64,000 bases of DNA from Theocolax elegans (Eukaryota; Arthropoda; Insecta; Hymenoptera; Cerocephalidae). Made by a program: the position numbers and the translations under genes. Where the stretch lies: the NCBI GenBank assembly GCA_026168455.1, contig CM047425.1, positions 27,380,256 to 27,444,255 of the forward strand. Reading direction: 5' to 3'. Under the pieces are notes generated by a model. It worked only from the letters and a program-made list of their open reading frames with translations, made no database searches and had not been told where the DNA came from. Each line of letters starts with the position of its first letter. The first letter of the stretch is position 1. Below are positions 34,326 to 47,190 of the stretch, piece by piece.

Positions 34326-35984
34326 GGGTGGTTCTCTGTGACATCGAATATGAAAAAAATAAATATTGCTATAACTGTGGGAATATGTTCTAGAGGTATC
34401 CAGTAGTTTTCCTGAATTTTTTCAGATTTTTTCTGGGCCATTATTTTAAGTTACAGAGAGTCAAAGTTGACATTTTAGCACTTTTTTGCATTATATGCCC
34501 ATTTTCATGAATTTTTAGCTCCCAGGGGATGCATTTTTCACTAAAAACATAAGTATGACTTTTTTTGTAAAATTTTCCGAACTTTTTATTAAAAATACTT
34601 TTAAAGACATAAATGTATGCTGTCACACTCTTGTGAAGCCGTTTACACCTTAAATAGTGAAAATCAGCAATTCTGCTCCGGACTCTGGTAACCTAATACT
34701 GTCTAAAAGATGTCTTTTTATAGTCAGAAACTGCCTAAAAATTTCCAGAGTGGGTCTAAATCATTAAGATCACTTATGATCAAAATATCCGGGAAAAGTG
34801 CCCGAAATATTAATAGAAATGTATATTTGTTGCCTTATAACGATGAATCTATTAGCATGATCGTTGCAAAAAAATTTGTGCACTTACCTCGGAGTGGTAG
34901 CAAAGTATCTTCACTTGTTTCAGTATCCATCTAATCCCCTCTAAGCTGCTAAAAATACAAATATTATTATAAAATTATAAAAAATTATTTTTTAAACATT
35001 TATAATGCTGAATTTTTAGTTTTACATCCCTTACAAGAATTATAATACTAATCTGAAGGATTACTATCAAAGTATCAACATTATTATTATTATTATTATT
35101 CAGCAATACATTGTTTAGATTTCTCAAACTTGTCACTGTCACGTTATCATATTATTCATTATAATTATATATCCGATTTATTTATATATCTTTTGTATTA
35201 AATACGTATATTCAGCTATTGTAATAATGATGTTTATATATTTATAGTAATCCTTCAGATTAGTATTATAATTCTTGTAAGGGATGTAAAACTAAAAATT
35301 CAGCATTATAAATGTTTAAAAAATAATTTTTTATAATTTTATAATAATATTTGTATTTTTAGCAGCTGACAGGGGATTAGATGGATACCGAAACAAGTGG
35401 AGATACTTTTCTACTATTCCAAGGTACGTGCATAAATTTTTTTGCAATGATCATGCTACTGGATTCATCGTTATAAGGCAACAAATATACATTTCTATTA
35501 ATATTTGGGGCACTTTTCCCGGATATTTTGACCATAAGTGATCTTAATGATTTAGACCCACTCTGGAAATTTTTAGGCAGTTTCTGACTATAAAAAGACA
35601 TCATTTAGACAGTATTAGGTTACCAGAGTCCGGAGCAGAATTGCTGATTTTCACTACTTAAGGTTTAAATGGCTTACAAGTGTGTGACAGCATACATTTA
35701 TGTCTTTAAAAGTATTTTTAATGAAAAGTTCGGAAAATTTGACAAAAAATGTCATACTTATGTTTTTAGTGAAAAATGCATCCCCTGGGAGCTAAAAATT
35801 CATGAAAATGGGCATATAATGCAAAAAAGTGCTAAAATGTCAACTTTGACTCTCTGTAACTTAAAATAATGGCCCAGAAAAAATCTGAACAAATTCAGGA
35901 GAACTACTGGATACCTCTGAAACATATTCCCACAGTTATAGCAATATTTATTTTTTTCATCTTCGATGTCACAGAGAACCACCC
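34326..35984. mobile_element. FB3: foldback element, complete
   Basis: Termini gggtggttctctgtg...cacagagaaccaccc, both in TA repeats, with two inverted arms and the AT-rich centre holding a short ATT microsatellite. The right arm is more diverged from the left than in FB1: the inward-reading 74-codon frame reads KKFMHVPWNSRKV here against KKFVHLPRSGSKV in the left arm. The arms have therefore not been fully homogenised. Confidence 0.85.
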
Positions 35985-35998
35985 ATATATATATATAT

Positions 35999-37320
35999 AG
36001 TGAAAATCAGCAATTCTGCTCCGGACTCTGGTAACCTAATACTGTCTAAAAGATGTCTTTTTATAGTCAGAAACTGCCTAAAAATTTCCAGAGTGGGTCT
36101 AAATCATTAAGATCACTTATGGTCAAAATATCCGGGAAAAGTGCCCGAAATATTAATAGAAATGTATATTTGTTGCCTTATAACGATGAATCTATTAGCA
36201 TGATCATTGCAAAAAAATTTGTGCACTTACCTTGGAGTGGTAGAAAAGTATCTTCACTTGTTTCAGTATCCATCTAATCCCCTGTAAGCTGCTAAAAATA
36301 CAAATATTATTATACAAATGTAAAAAATTATTTTTTAAACATTTATAATGCTGAATTTTTAGTTTTACATCCCTTACAAGAATTATAATACTAATCTGAA
36401 GGATTACTATAAATATATAAACATCATTATTACAATAACTGAATATACGTATTTAATACAAAAGATATATAAATAAATCGGATATATAATTATAATGAAT
36501 AATATGATAACGTGACAGTGACAAGTTTGTGAAATCTAAACAATGTATTGCTGAATAATAATAATAATAATGTTGATACTTTTATAGTAATCCTTCAGAT
36601 TAGTATTATAATTCTTGTAAGGGATGTAAAACTAAAAATTCAGCATTATAAATGTTTAAAAATTAATTTTTTACATTTATTTAATAATATTTGTATTTTT
36701 GGCAGCTTACAGGGGATTAGATGGATACTGAAACAAGTGGAGATACTTTTCTACCACTCCAAGGTAAGTGCACAAATTTTTTTGCAATGATCATGCTACT
36801 AGATTCATCGTTATAAGGCAACAAATATACATTTCTATTAATATTTCGGGCACTTTTCCCGGATATTTTGACCATAAGTGATCTTAATGATTTAGACCCA
36901 CTCTGGAAATTTTTAGGCAGTTTCTGTCTATAAAAAGACATCTTTTAGACTGTATTAGGTTACCAGAGTCCGGAGCAGAATTGCTGATTTTCACTATTTA
37001 AGGTTTAAATGGCTTACAAGAGTGTGACAGCATACATTTATGTCTTTAAAAGTATTTTTAATGAAAAGTTCGGAAAATTTTACAAAAAAAGTCATACTTA
37101 TGTTTTTAGTGAAAAATGCATCCCCTGGGAGCTAAAAATTCATGAAATGGGCATATAATGCAAAAAGTGCTAAAATGTCAACTTTGACTCTCTGTAACTT
37201 AAAATAATGACCCAGAAAAAATCTGAAAAAATTCAGGAGAACTACTGGATACCTCTAAAACATATTCCCACAGTTATAGCAATATTTATTTTTTTCATCT
37301 TCGATGTCACAGAGAACCAC

Positions 37321-37322
<2 letters not shown>
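35999..37322. mobile_element. FB4: foldback element, left end truncated
   Basis: Starts inside the left arm (tagtgaaaatcagcaattct) directly after the TA repeat that closes FB3, then the centre and a complete right arm ending aaccaccc at 37322. The lost left ~340 bp and the shared TA tract suggest recombination between neighbouring copies. The centre runs in the opposite order relative to FB3. Confidence 0.8.
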
Positions 37323-37357
<35 letters not shown>

Positions 37358-37389
37358 GTATAAATAGTTCCAGAGATCACAGTACATAC

Positions 37390-37433
<44 letters not shown>

Positions 37434-37440
37434 GTGTGTC
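37323..37440. repeat. (TA)n microsatellites
   Basis: Two TA tracts separated by gtataaatagttccagagat and followed by catgtgtgtctg. The LINE 3' tail (T-run on plus) starts right after. Confidence 0.9.
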
Positions 37441-39980
37441 TGTTTTTTTTTTGAGGAGGCGGTAAAAACGCTCTTTACGCACGGAGTGTGGGACTCAGTC
37501 AGTGTGACCCATACCCACTAAAAAACCACCTTGCCATTGGTCTTGGCAGGGCTTCTCCTCTCGACTGATCTTTCTCCCCTCGGAAACCGCCGTGAGGCAT
37601 TATTTCAAGAGGGGCAGTTATGCCACGCTTGGTACTTCGTGATCGGCAACAATATCACTGTCTCGTGCATGTAGGGCGGCTACTAATGTCGCCCCTTGTA
37701 TGCTCTTCTTCTTTTCTGATATGGTTCAGCCGCCCCACACTGGATGCTGCTAAGATCATTACGACATCCTAACCTTCTTGCGAACCAAGAAGGCACATTC
37801 CAATACCCTCTGGTGTCAAAGGCCCCTTCCAAAAGGTTTGGAAAACACTCCTTTCTTCCGCGAATCGAGGACACCAGGACAAGACGTGCTCCACGTCTTC
37901 GTCGACACCAGGGCAGGTCGGGCACTCCGCACTCCCGTATATACGGATACGGTGCAGGTAACTGCGACGACACCCATGCCCGGTAAGCACCTGGGTCAGG
38001 TGGATGGTGACGAATCCGTGTTTCCTACTCGTCCACTTGGCGACATCTGGGATGATGCGGTGGGTCCAGCTACCTTCGCTTGCTGAATCCCATCTCTGCT
38101 GCCACAATTCGATGGTCTTGTTTAACCACCGACTGCTACAACCACGTGCTGCTTCGCTGCTATTTTCTAAGGTACGCCGACCTTTTCTGTACGTATCAGC
38201 CCTCTCTATCGCCAAAAGATCGATGGGAGGAATTGAGGATGAGAGGGCTATATCTGACACGGTTCTATAAGCATGAGCCACCCTTAGTGCGACTATTTTG
38301 GACGCTCCCCGACAGGATACACCGTAGCTTAGGTTACTTCTTAGGGCATCCGCCCAATCGGGGCTCCATATACAATTACCGAGCTTACCACTGTCGCTAA
38401 GAGGGCTCGACGTGGCTGCTTTGGCCCTCCGATATTGGGCATTATGCCCGACAAAGCTCTAGCCAGTCCTGCGGCTTTCGACCCTGCACTCTGTAGGTGT
38501 TCCTTGAATGTTAGCCGCATATCCAAGATGACTCCTAGGTATTTCACCATGTCCGCCGATCTTATACGTTTACCATTTACAGTAAATGTGGTGTACCTCC
38601 TTTGCTTCGTTCTGGAGATAAGTACTTTTCGGCCGCCAGATACAGCCTATGGGTGCTCAACCATGCAGACACTACCGCGATAGAGACATCTCCGCGATAT
38701 TCTATCTCATCGATGCTCCTTGCGACGACAACCAAAGCCAGATCGTCCGCAAAAGCCACCATCGACACTCCCTGTGGAAGCTGCTGCTTAGTAGTCCCTC
38801 GTAAATGACGTTCCACAGAAGAGGTCCAAAGACCGAACCCTGCGGTACGCCTCCGGTGATGTATAGGAGTGCGCGCCATCCTCGGTGTCATAGAAGAGGA
38901 TCCGTTCTGTGAGGTAGCTCGAGATGACTTTGCGTAGGTAGAGCGACATCTTTAATTGTTCCAAGTACAACATAATGTTGTCCCACCGAGCCGAGTTGAA
39001 GGCATTACGGATATCCAGTGCGATGATTGGTGGCCAGCTTAGTTGAGCGCCCTTTCCGAAAACCGGACCGATTGTCGGACAGATCGCCTGCCTGTGCAAT
39101 GGCTGCTTGTAGCCTGGCACAAATGACCTGCTTGAAGATCTTCCCAGCTATATCCAACAAACAGAATGGCCGGTACGAGGAAGGGTTTCCCCGGTGGTCG
39201 GCTCCCCTTTGGGAGAAACACCAGTCTCTGTACCTTCCACATTGAAAACATGCACTAAATATGTCCACAAAAATTTGTGGCACATTTAGCGCAGCGGTCT
39301 TAATGCCAGACCAGGTATTCATCCAGCCCTGGAGCTTTACGGATGGATATTCTCCTTGCAGCCGTTTTCAGCTCGGTTATGCTAATGTCTGGCGGCGCGA
39401 CTGCACTGTCGGTCCCATTAGGCCTATCTCGGCTGCCCGTTCCTGATGTTGTGCAAATAGGTGGCGCACCGCTTTGTCAAGAAAATGTGGACACGATGGC
39501 ATTGAGGCGCCCCTGCGTTTGCATCTATTCATCACCATTTTTTAGGGCTTACCCCAGGAATCGCGATCCACTTGCGCGCAAAATTCGCACCAGCACTTGC
39601 GTTTAGCCGCTTTAATGGCAGCCTCGAGTTCATTCCGTTTTTCCTCGTAGGCCGCGGTTATTTTTTGTTACCGCGGCTGGTTCCGAGCTCTCTGGTGCAG
39701 TCGCCGAGTCCGCAGACACTCGAAGCGTATTTATGCAATATTCTTATTCCACCAGTAAATAGGTGGACGGCCACGGGGGATAGATTTTCCGGCCATAGAG
39801 ATATCGCAAGCCGCTGTTATGGCCTCATTCTTCCGGTGTTCCTTTCACAGCGACTTCTGCTATGGAGCAGAGGAACATTTCTCGGTCGAAGGTAGACGGT
39901 ACTCATTTCTTGTATTGGAAGCTTTTGTTCGGGCGTGCTGCCTTACTAATCGTCGATTGGAGCTGGTACACGAGTGCTTG
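37441..39980 (-). pseudogene. R1-type LINE copy A (RT and C-terminus)
   Basis: The minus strand begins, at 39980, upstream of RT. RT reads RKAPGLDG-type finger sequence, LLDIAGKIFKQVICARLQ, IIALDIRNAFNSARWDNI (motif A), a frameshifted PQGS block and the catalytic VAFADDLALVVVA. The thumb follows (KYLGVILDMRLTFKEHL). The C-terminus ends with the R1-type zinc knuckle CPTCPGVDEDVEHVLSWCP. The 3' end has an A-tail (T-run at 37441) next to TA/CA-rich sequence. The endonuclease is absent. There are frameshifts near 38870 and 38560-38340. R1-clade elements normally target fixed sites; this copy lies in a simple repeat. Confidence 0.85.
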
Positions 39981-40020
39981 AATATTTATTTTTTTCATCT
40001 TCGATGTCACAGAGAACCAC

Positions 40021-40060
<40 letters not shown>

Positions 40061-40087
40061 AAATAGTTCCAGAGATCACAGTACTAC

Positions 40088-40131
<44 letters not shown>

Positions 40132-40142
40132 CATGTGTGTCT
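39981..40142. repeat. Repeat of 37288-37440: foldback end plus TA tracts
   Basis: Contains the last 43 bp of a foldback right end (FB5, aatatttatttttttcatct...aaccaccc), then the same two TA tracts. This marks the junction of a ~2.7 kb tandem duplication whose units are 37288-39980 and 39981 to about 42680. Confidence 0.85.
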
Positions 40143-43100
40143 GTTTTTTTTTGAGGAGGCGGTAAAAACGCTCTTTACGCACGGAGTGTGGGACTCAGTC
40201 AGTGTGACCCATACCCACTAAAAAACCACCTTGCCATTGGTCTTGGCAGGGCTTCTCCTCTCGACTGATCTTTCCTCCCTCGGAACCGCCGTGAGGCATT
40301 ATTTCAAGAGGGGCAGTTATGCCACGCTTGGTACTTCGTGATCGGCAACAATATCACTGTCTCGTGCATGTAGGGCGGCTACTAATGTCGCCCCTTGTAT
40401 GCTCTTCTTCTTTTCTGATATGGTTCAGCCGCCCCACACTGGATGCTGCTAAGATCATTACGACATCCTAACCTTCTTGCGAACCAGAAGGCACATTCCA
40501 ATACCCTCTGGTGTCAAAGGCCCCTTCCAAAAGGTTTGGAAAACACTCCTTTCTTCCGCGAATCGAGGACACCAGGACAAGACGTGCTCCACGTCTTCGT
40601 CGACACCAGGGCAGGTCGGGCACTCCGCACTCCCGTATATACGGATACGGTGCAGGTAACTGCGACGACACCCATGCCCGGTAAGCACCTGGGTCAGGTG
40701 GATGGTGACGAATCCGTGTTTCCTACTCGTCCACTTGGCGACATCTGGGATGATGCGGTGGGTCCAGCTACCTTCGCTTGCTGAATCCCATCTCTGCTGC
40801 CACAATTCGATGGTCTTGTTTAACCACCGACTGCTACAACCACGTGCTGCTTCGCTGCTATTTTCTAAGGTACGCCGACCTTTTCTGTACGTATCAGCCC
40901 TCTCTATCGCCAAAAGATCGATGGGAGGAATTGAGGATGAGAGGGCTATATCTGACACGGTTCTATAAGCATGAGCCACCCTTAGTGCGACTATTTTGGA
41001 CGCTCCCCGACAGGATACACCGTAGCTTAGGTACTTCTTAGGGCATCCGCCCAATCGGGGCTCCATATACAATTACCGAGCTTACCACTGTCGCTAAGAG
41101 GGCTCGACGTGGCTGCTTTGGCCCTCCGATATTGGGCATTATGCCCGACAAAGCTCTAGCCAGTCCTGCGGCTTCGACCCTGCACTCTGTAGGTGTTCCT
41201 TGAATGTTAGCCGCATATCCAAGATGACTCCTAGGTATTTCACCATGTCCGCCGATCTTATACGTTTACCATTTACAGTAAATGTGGTGTACCTCCTTTG
41301 CTTCGTTCTGGAGATAAGTACTTTTCGGCCGCCAGATACAGCCTATGGGTGCTCAACCATGCAGACACTACCGCGATAGAGACATCTCCGCGATATTCTA
41401 TCTCATCGATGCTCCTTGCGACGACAACCAAAGCCAGATCGTCCGCAAAAGCCACCATCGACACTCCCTGTGGAAGCTGCTGCTTAGTAGTCCCTCGTAA
41501 ATGACGTTCCACAGAAGAGGTCCAAAGACCGAACCCTGCGGTACGCCCCGGTGATGTATAGGAGTGCGCGCCATCTCGGTGTCATAGAAGAGGATCCGTT
41601 CTGTGAGGTAGCTCGAGATGACCTTGCGTAGGTAGAGCGACATCTTTAATTGTTCCAAGTACAACATAATGTTGTCCCACCGAGCCGAGTTGAAGGCATT
41701 ACGGATATCCAGTGCGATGATTGGTGGCCAGCTTAGTTGAGCGCCCTTTCCGAAAACCGGACGCGATTGTCGGACAGATCGCCTGCCTGTGCAATGGCTG
41801 CTTGTAGCCTGGCACAAATGACCTGCCTTGAAGATCTTCCCAGCTATATCCAACAAACAGAATGGCCGGTACGAGGAAGGTTTCCCGGGGGTCGGCTCCC
41901 TTTGGGAGAAACAACCAGTCTCTGTACCTTCCACATTGAAAACATGCACTAAATATGTCCACAAAAATTGTGGCACATTTAGCGCAGCGGTCTTAATGGC
42001 CAGACCAGGTATTCCATCCAGCCCGGGAGCTTTACGGATGTAGATTCTCCTTGCAGCCGTTTTCAGCTCGGTTATGCTAATGTCTGGCGGCGCGACTGCA
42101 CTGTCGTCCCCATTAGGCCTATCTCGGCTGCCCGTTCCTGATGTTGTGCAAATAGGTGGCGCACCGCTTTGTCAGAAAATGTGGACACGATGGCATTGAG
42201 GCGCCCCTGCGTTTTGATCTTATTCATCACCATTTTTAGGGCTTACCCCAGGAATCGCGATCCACTTGCGCGCAAAATTCGCACCAGCACTTGCGTTTAG
42301 GCCGCTTTAACTGGCAGCCTCGAGTTCATTCCGTTTTTCCTCGTAGGCCGCGGTTATTTTTGTTACCGCGGCTGGTTCCGAGCTCTCTGGTGCAGTCGCC
42401 GAGTCCGCAGACACTCGAAGCGTATTTATGCAATATTCTTATTCCACCAGTAAATAGGTGAACGGCCCGGGGGATAGATTTTCCGGCCATAGAGATATCG
42501 CAAGCCGCTGTTATGGCCTCATTCTTCCGGGTGTTTCCTTTCACAGCGACTTCTGCTATGGAGCAGAGGAACATTTCTCGGTCGAAGGTAGACGGTACTC
42601 ATTTCTTGTATTGGAAGCTTTTGTTCGGGCGTGCTGCCTTACTAATCGTCGATTGGAGCTGGTACACGAGTGCTTGATGGTCGGTCCCCGTGTAGTGATC
42701 ACTACCTTTCCAGGTAAACCCTCTCTTCATTAATCTGGGATCGATGAAGGTTACGTCTACTATAGACGACCTCTCTTCCTTGGTAAAAGTGGGAGTCGTT
42801 CCGGTGTTATCAATCTCCAATTCCAATATCGCAAAGACCTCGAGGAGTGTACGTTCTCGTACCGCCCCATTCTGTTGCCCGAGCATTAAAATTTCCTCCG
42901 ATTACTATTGGCAATCGGGAGGACCTTGCATTAGTAACGATGGCATCAAGGGATCCCAGAAATCCGTCGATGTTATTACTGAGTTGGAGGTAGCAACTGT
43001 ATATTCGCATACCCGACCCCTTTACCCACGTAAAATTGGAGAAGGAAGCGGCCATTTTTCCGGATACATGTTTGTTTCCACATACCCAGATGGCCGCTCT

Positions 43101-43205
43101 TCCAGTGGCATCACTCACCTATTTCGATTCGATAACAATGTCACACTACTTCTTGCAATTATGTCTTTATGTGCTCTCGAATTTTGGAAGCTTCAAGTCT
43201 CATAC
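40143..43205 (-). pseudogene. R1-type LINE copy B (endonuclease, RT, C-terminus)
   Basis: The longest copy. On minus it starts with an apurinic-type endonuclease: an N-terminal FQNSRAHKDIIARS, RAAIWVCGNK, IYSCYLQLSNNIDGF and VIGGNFNARATEWG, where the usual GDFNA Asp is Asn. The C-terminal endonuclease box reads YTGTDHQALVY in place of SDH. RT and the zinc-knuckle C-terminus follow as in copy A. Copy B carries many one-base indels absent from A and C. The ORF1 expected upstream is missing, so the element is 5' truncated at the endonuclease start. Confidence 0.85.
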
Positions 43206-44240
43206 CATCTTAAACTTTTTTCATTGAAATTCAAATTTCAAGTTCAGTTTTAAAATATTTCGCGAAATGGAATGTCGAATTGACATACAAAAATGCGAAA
43301 ATTTCTGTGCTTCTGAGATTTTGACTAAATTTTATATTTAATTTAAATAATTTAGTTTTTTGAGAAAATAATGATTTTGATTAACTTTAAGAAATATATT
43401 TTTCTCTTATAATTGTGTAGTTAAAATATGCATTTAAAATTTGCAGTGCTGATATGCCAAATTAAAAATTTTATTTCTTAGATACTCAAGCAAACTTTCA
43501 CAGTACGGTCGAAATACGATGTTTTAGTTAAGCTATTTGTAATATTCGCCGATGTTTATTTCAATCGTCGACATGTTTAATATAAATGAATTATACTCGT
43601 CACTAGTTCTAGAAGCGCATGAAATTTTTTGGTTTAAGAAGTTTAATATCGTATTTTTCTTTTATTTGTTTTTCCTTTACAACTTGTAGTTTTTAATTAA
43701 ACTTTTCTCAACTATTAGTTGGTCAATAATTGTAATTGATATATTTTCTCTTTTTTATATATAACTATTTGTAAATGACGGTATTGTCGATTTGATTTGT
43801 CAATATATTTATTTAAACATTTGTAATTAAAATTATATTGCAGGCTATGTTTATAAATTTTTATAAAATATAAATTATTTAAACATACAATAAGATTATC
43901 ACGCAACAATAATTCATGCCGAACGAAGTATATCGGTAAGTGCTAAGGATTAATCTTCCACATACAAGGGAAGTACTTGACCTCCGGGAAACGGACCTTA
44001 TCCTAATTTAGTATGTCTTTTGTAATATAAGAATATGAAGAAATCCAAGTTATTCCTTACCAATGGTTACTTTTACGGAAGTTATTCGATATCTAACAAT
44101 AATTTCGGCGTAGAAGACGATCGAAATAAAGTTAATACAGAATGATTCTAAGTAAATGCAGTAATAAAAAGCCTAATTTATAGAACTAAGGGACAGATTA
44201 ATTTACAAACATTTCAAATGATAAAGAGACCGACACGTAG
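43206..44240. repeat. AT-rich flank of LINE copy B, duplicated at 46136-47186
   Basis: No gene recognised. The stretch from tcataccatcttaaactttt to gagaccgacacgtagagat is repeated after copy C with small indels. It is the DNA upstream of the truncated LINE and marks the second tandem duplication (~2.93 kb unit). Confidence 0.75.
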
Positions 44241-44242
44241 AG

Positions 44243-46135
44243 ATAAGTACTTTTCGGCCGCCAGATACAGCCTATGGGTGCTCAACCATGCAGACACTAC
44301 CGCGATAGAGACATCTCCGCGATATTCTATCTCATCGATGCTCCTTGCGACGACAACCAAAGCCAGATCGTCCGCAAAAGCCACCATCGACACTCCCTGT
44401 GGAAGCTGCTGCTTAGTAGTCCCTCGTAAATGACGTTCCACAGAAGAGGTCCAAAGACCGAACCCTGCGGTACGCCTCCGGTGATGTATAGGAGTGCGCG
44501 CCATCCTCGGTGTCATAGAAGAGGATCCGTTCTGTGAGGTAGCTCGAGATGACTTTGCGTAGGTAGAGCGACATCTTTAATTGTTCCAAGTACAACATAA
44601 TGTTGTCCCACCGAGCCGAGTTGAAGGCATTACGGATATCCAGTGCGATGATTGGTGGCCAGCTTAGTTGAGCGCCCTTTCCGAAAACCGGACCGATTGT
44701 CGGACAGATCGCCTGCCTGTGCAATGGCTGCTTGTAGCCTGGCACAAATGACCTGCTTGAAGATCTTCCCAGCTATATCCAACAAACAGAATGGCCGGTA
44801 CGAGGAAGGGTTTCCCGGTGGTCGGCTCCCCTTTGGGAGAAACACCAGTCTCTGTACCTTCCACATTGAAAACATGCACTAAATATGTCCACAAAAATTT
44901 GTGGCACATTTAGCGCAGCGGTCTTAATGGCCAGACCAGGTATTCCATCCAGCCCTGGAGCTTTACGGATGGATATTCTCCTTGCAGCCGTTTTCAGCTC
45001 GGTTATGCTAATGTCTGGCGGCGCGACTGCACTGTCGGTCCCCATTAGGCCTATCTCGGCTGCCCGTTCCTGATGTTGTGCAAATAGGTGGCGCACCGCT
45101 TTGTCAAGAAAATGTGGACACGATGGCATTGAGGCGCCCCTGCGTTTGATCTTATTCATCACCATTTTTTAGGGCTTACCCCAGGAATCGCGATCCACTT
45201 GCGCGCAAAATTCGCACCAGCACTTGCGTTTAGCCGCTTTAATGGCAGCCTCGAGTTCATTCCGTTTTTCCTCGTAGGCCGCGGTTATTTTTTGTTACCG
45301 CGGCTGGTTCCGAGCTCTCTGGTGCAGTCGCCGAGTCCGCAGACACTCGAAGCGTATTTATGCAATATTCTTATTCCACCAGTAAATAGGTGGACGGCCA
45401 CGGGGGATAGATTTTCCGGCCATAGAGATATCGCAAGCCGCTGTTATGGCCTCATTCTTCCGGTGTTCCTTTCACAGCGACTTCTGCTATGGAGCAGAGG
45501 AACATTTCTCGGTCGAAGGTAGACGGTACTCATTTCTTGTATTGGAAGCTTTTGTTCGGGCGTGCTGCCTTACTAATCGTCGATTGGAGCTGGTACACGA
45601 GTGCTTGATGGTCGGTCCCCGTGTAGTGATCACTACCTTTCCAGGTAAACCCTCTCTTCATTAATCTGGGATCGATGAAGGTTACGTCTACTATAGACGA
45701 CCTCTCTTCCTTGGTAAAAGTGGGAGTCGTTCCGGTGTTATCAATCTCCAATTCCAATATCGCAAAGACCTCGAGGAGTGTACGTTCTCGTACCGCCCCA
45801 TTCTGTTGCCCGAGCATTAAAATTTCCTCCGATTACTATTGGCAATCGGGAGGACCTTGCATTAGTAACGATGGCATCAAGGGATCCCAGAAATCCGTCG
45901 ATGTTATTACTGAGTGGGAGGTAGCAACTGTATATTCGCATACCCGACCCCTTTACCCACGTAAAATTGGAGAAGGAAGCGGCCATTTTTCCGGATACAT
46001 GTTTGTTTCCACATACCCAGATGGCCGCTCTTCCAGTGGCATCACTCACCTATTTCGATTCGATAACAATGTCACACTACTTCTTGCAATTATGTCTTTA
46101 TGTGCTCTCGAATTTTGGAAGCTTCAAGTCTCATA
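44243..46135 (-). pseudogene. R1-type LINE copy C (endonuclease and RT only)
   Basis: Same sequence as copy B but cut at its 3' side inside RT, just after FADDLALVV and SAWLSTHRLYLAAEKYLS, where it joins the repeated AT-rich flank at agagataagtac. Reads RKAPGLDGIPGLAIKTAALN cleanly, and VIGGNFNARATEWG and YTGTDHQALVY as in copy B. The shared endonuclease changes show they were present before duplication. The junction shares gagat with the internal donor site. Confidence 0.85.
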
Positions 46136-47190
46136 CCATCTTAAACTTTTTTTCATTGAAATTTCAAATTTCAAGTTCAGTTTTAAAATATTTCGCGAAA
46201 TGGAATGTCGAATTGACATACAAAAATGCGAAAATTTCTGTGCTTCTGAGATTTTGACTAAATTTTATATTTAATTTAAATAATTTAGTTTTTTGAGAAA
46301 AATAATGATTTTGATTAACTTTAAGAAATATATTTTTTCTCTTATAATTGTGTAGTTAAAATATGCATTTTAAAATTTGCAGTGCTGATATGCCAAATTA
46401 AAAATTTTATTTTCTTAGATACGTCAAGCAAACTTTCACAGTACGGTCGAAATACGATGTTTGTTAAGCTATTTGTAATATTCGCCGATGTTTATTTCAA
46501 TCGTCGACATGTTTAATATAAATGAATTAATACTCGTCACTAGTTCTAGAAGCGCATGAAATTTTTTGGTTTAAGAAGTTTAATATCGTATTTTTCTTTT
46601 ATTTGTTTTTCCTTTACAACTTGTAGTTTTTAATTAAACTTTTTCTCAACTATTTAGTTGGTCAATAATTGTAATTGATATATTTTCTCTTTTTTATATA
46701 TAACTATTTTGTAAATGACGGTATTGTCGATTTGATTTGTCAATATATTTATTTAAACATTTGTAATTAAAAATTATATTGCAGGCTATGTTTATAAATT
46801 TTTATAAAATATAAATTATTTAAACATACAATAAGATTATCACGCAACAAATAATTCATGCCGAACGAAGTATATCGGTAAGTGCTAAGGATTAATCTTC
46901 CACATACAAGGGAAGTACTTGACCTCCGGGAAACGGACCTTATCCTAATTTTAGTATGTCTTTTGTAATATAAGAATATGAAGAAATCCAAGTTATTCCT
47001 TACCAATGGTTACTTTTACGGAAGTTATTCGATATCTAACAATAATTTCGGCGTAGAAGACGATCGAAATAAAGTTAATACAGAATGATTCTAAGTAAAT
47101 GCAGTAATAAAAAGCCTAATTTATAGAACTAAGGGACAGATTAATTTACAAACATTTCAAATGATAAAGAGACCGACACGTAGAGATTAA
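46136..47190. repeat. AT-rich flank, second copy
   Basis: Duplicate of 43206-44240, continuing past the duplication end into unique sequence (gagattaaaatattattc). No gene recognised. Confidence 0.75.

Noticed and set aside
37255..37482. Tyr-Ile repeat frame
   Set aside because: It is a translation of (TA)n microsatellite.
37441..37680. Insertion of the R1-type LINE in 28S rDNA, its classic target
   Set aside because: The flanks are TA/CA simple repeats and no 28S rRNA sequence is present.
38004..45522. Plus-strand frames repeated three times across the LINE copies
   Set aside because: They are antisense shadows of the R1-type RT and endonuclease, repeated because the LINE is.
42744..46274. 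Plus frames of 169 and 199 codons
   Set aside because: They read antisense through the endonuclease and into AT-rich flank; the minus frame has the recognisable nuclease motifs.
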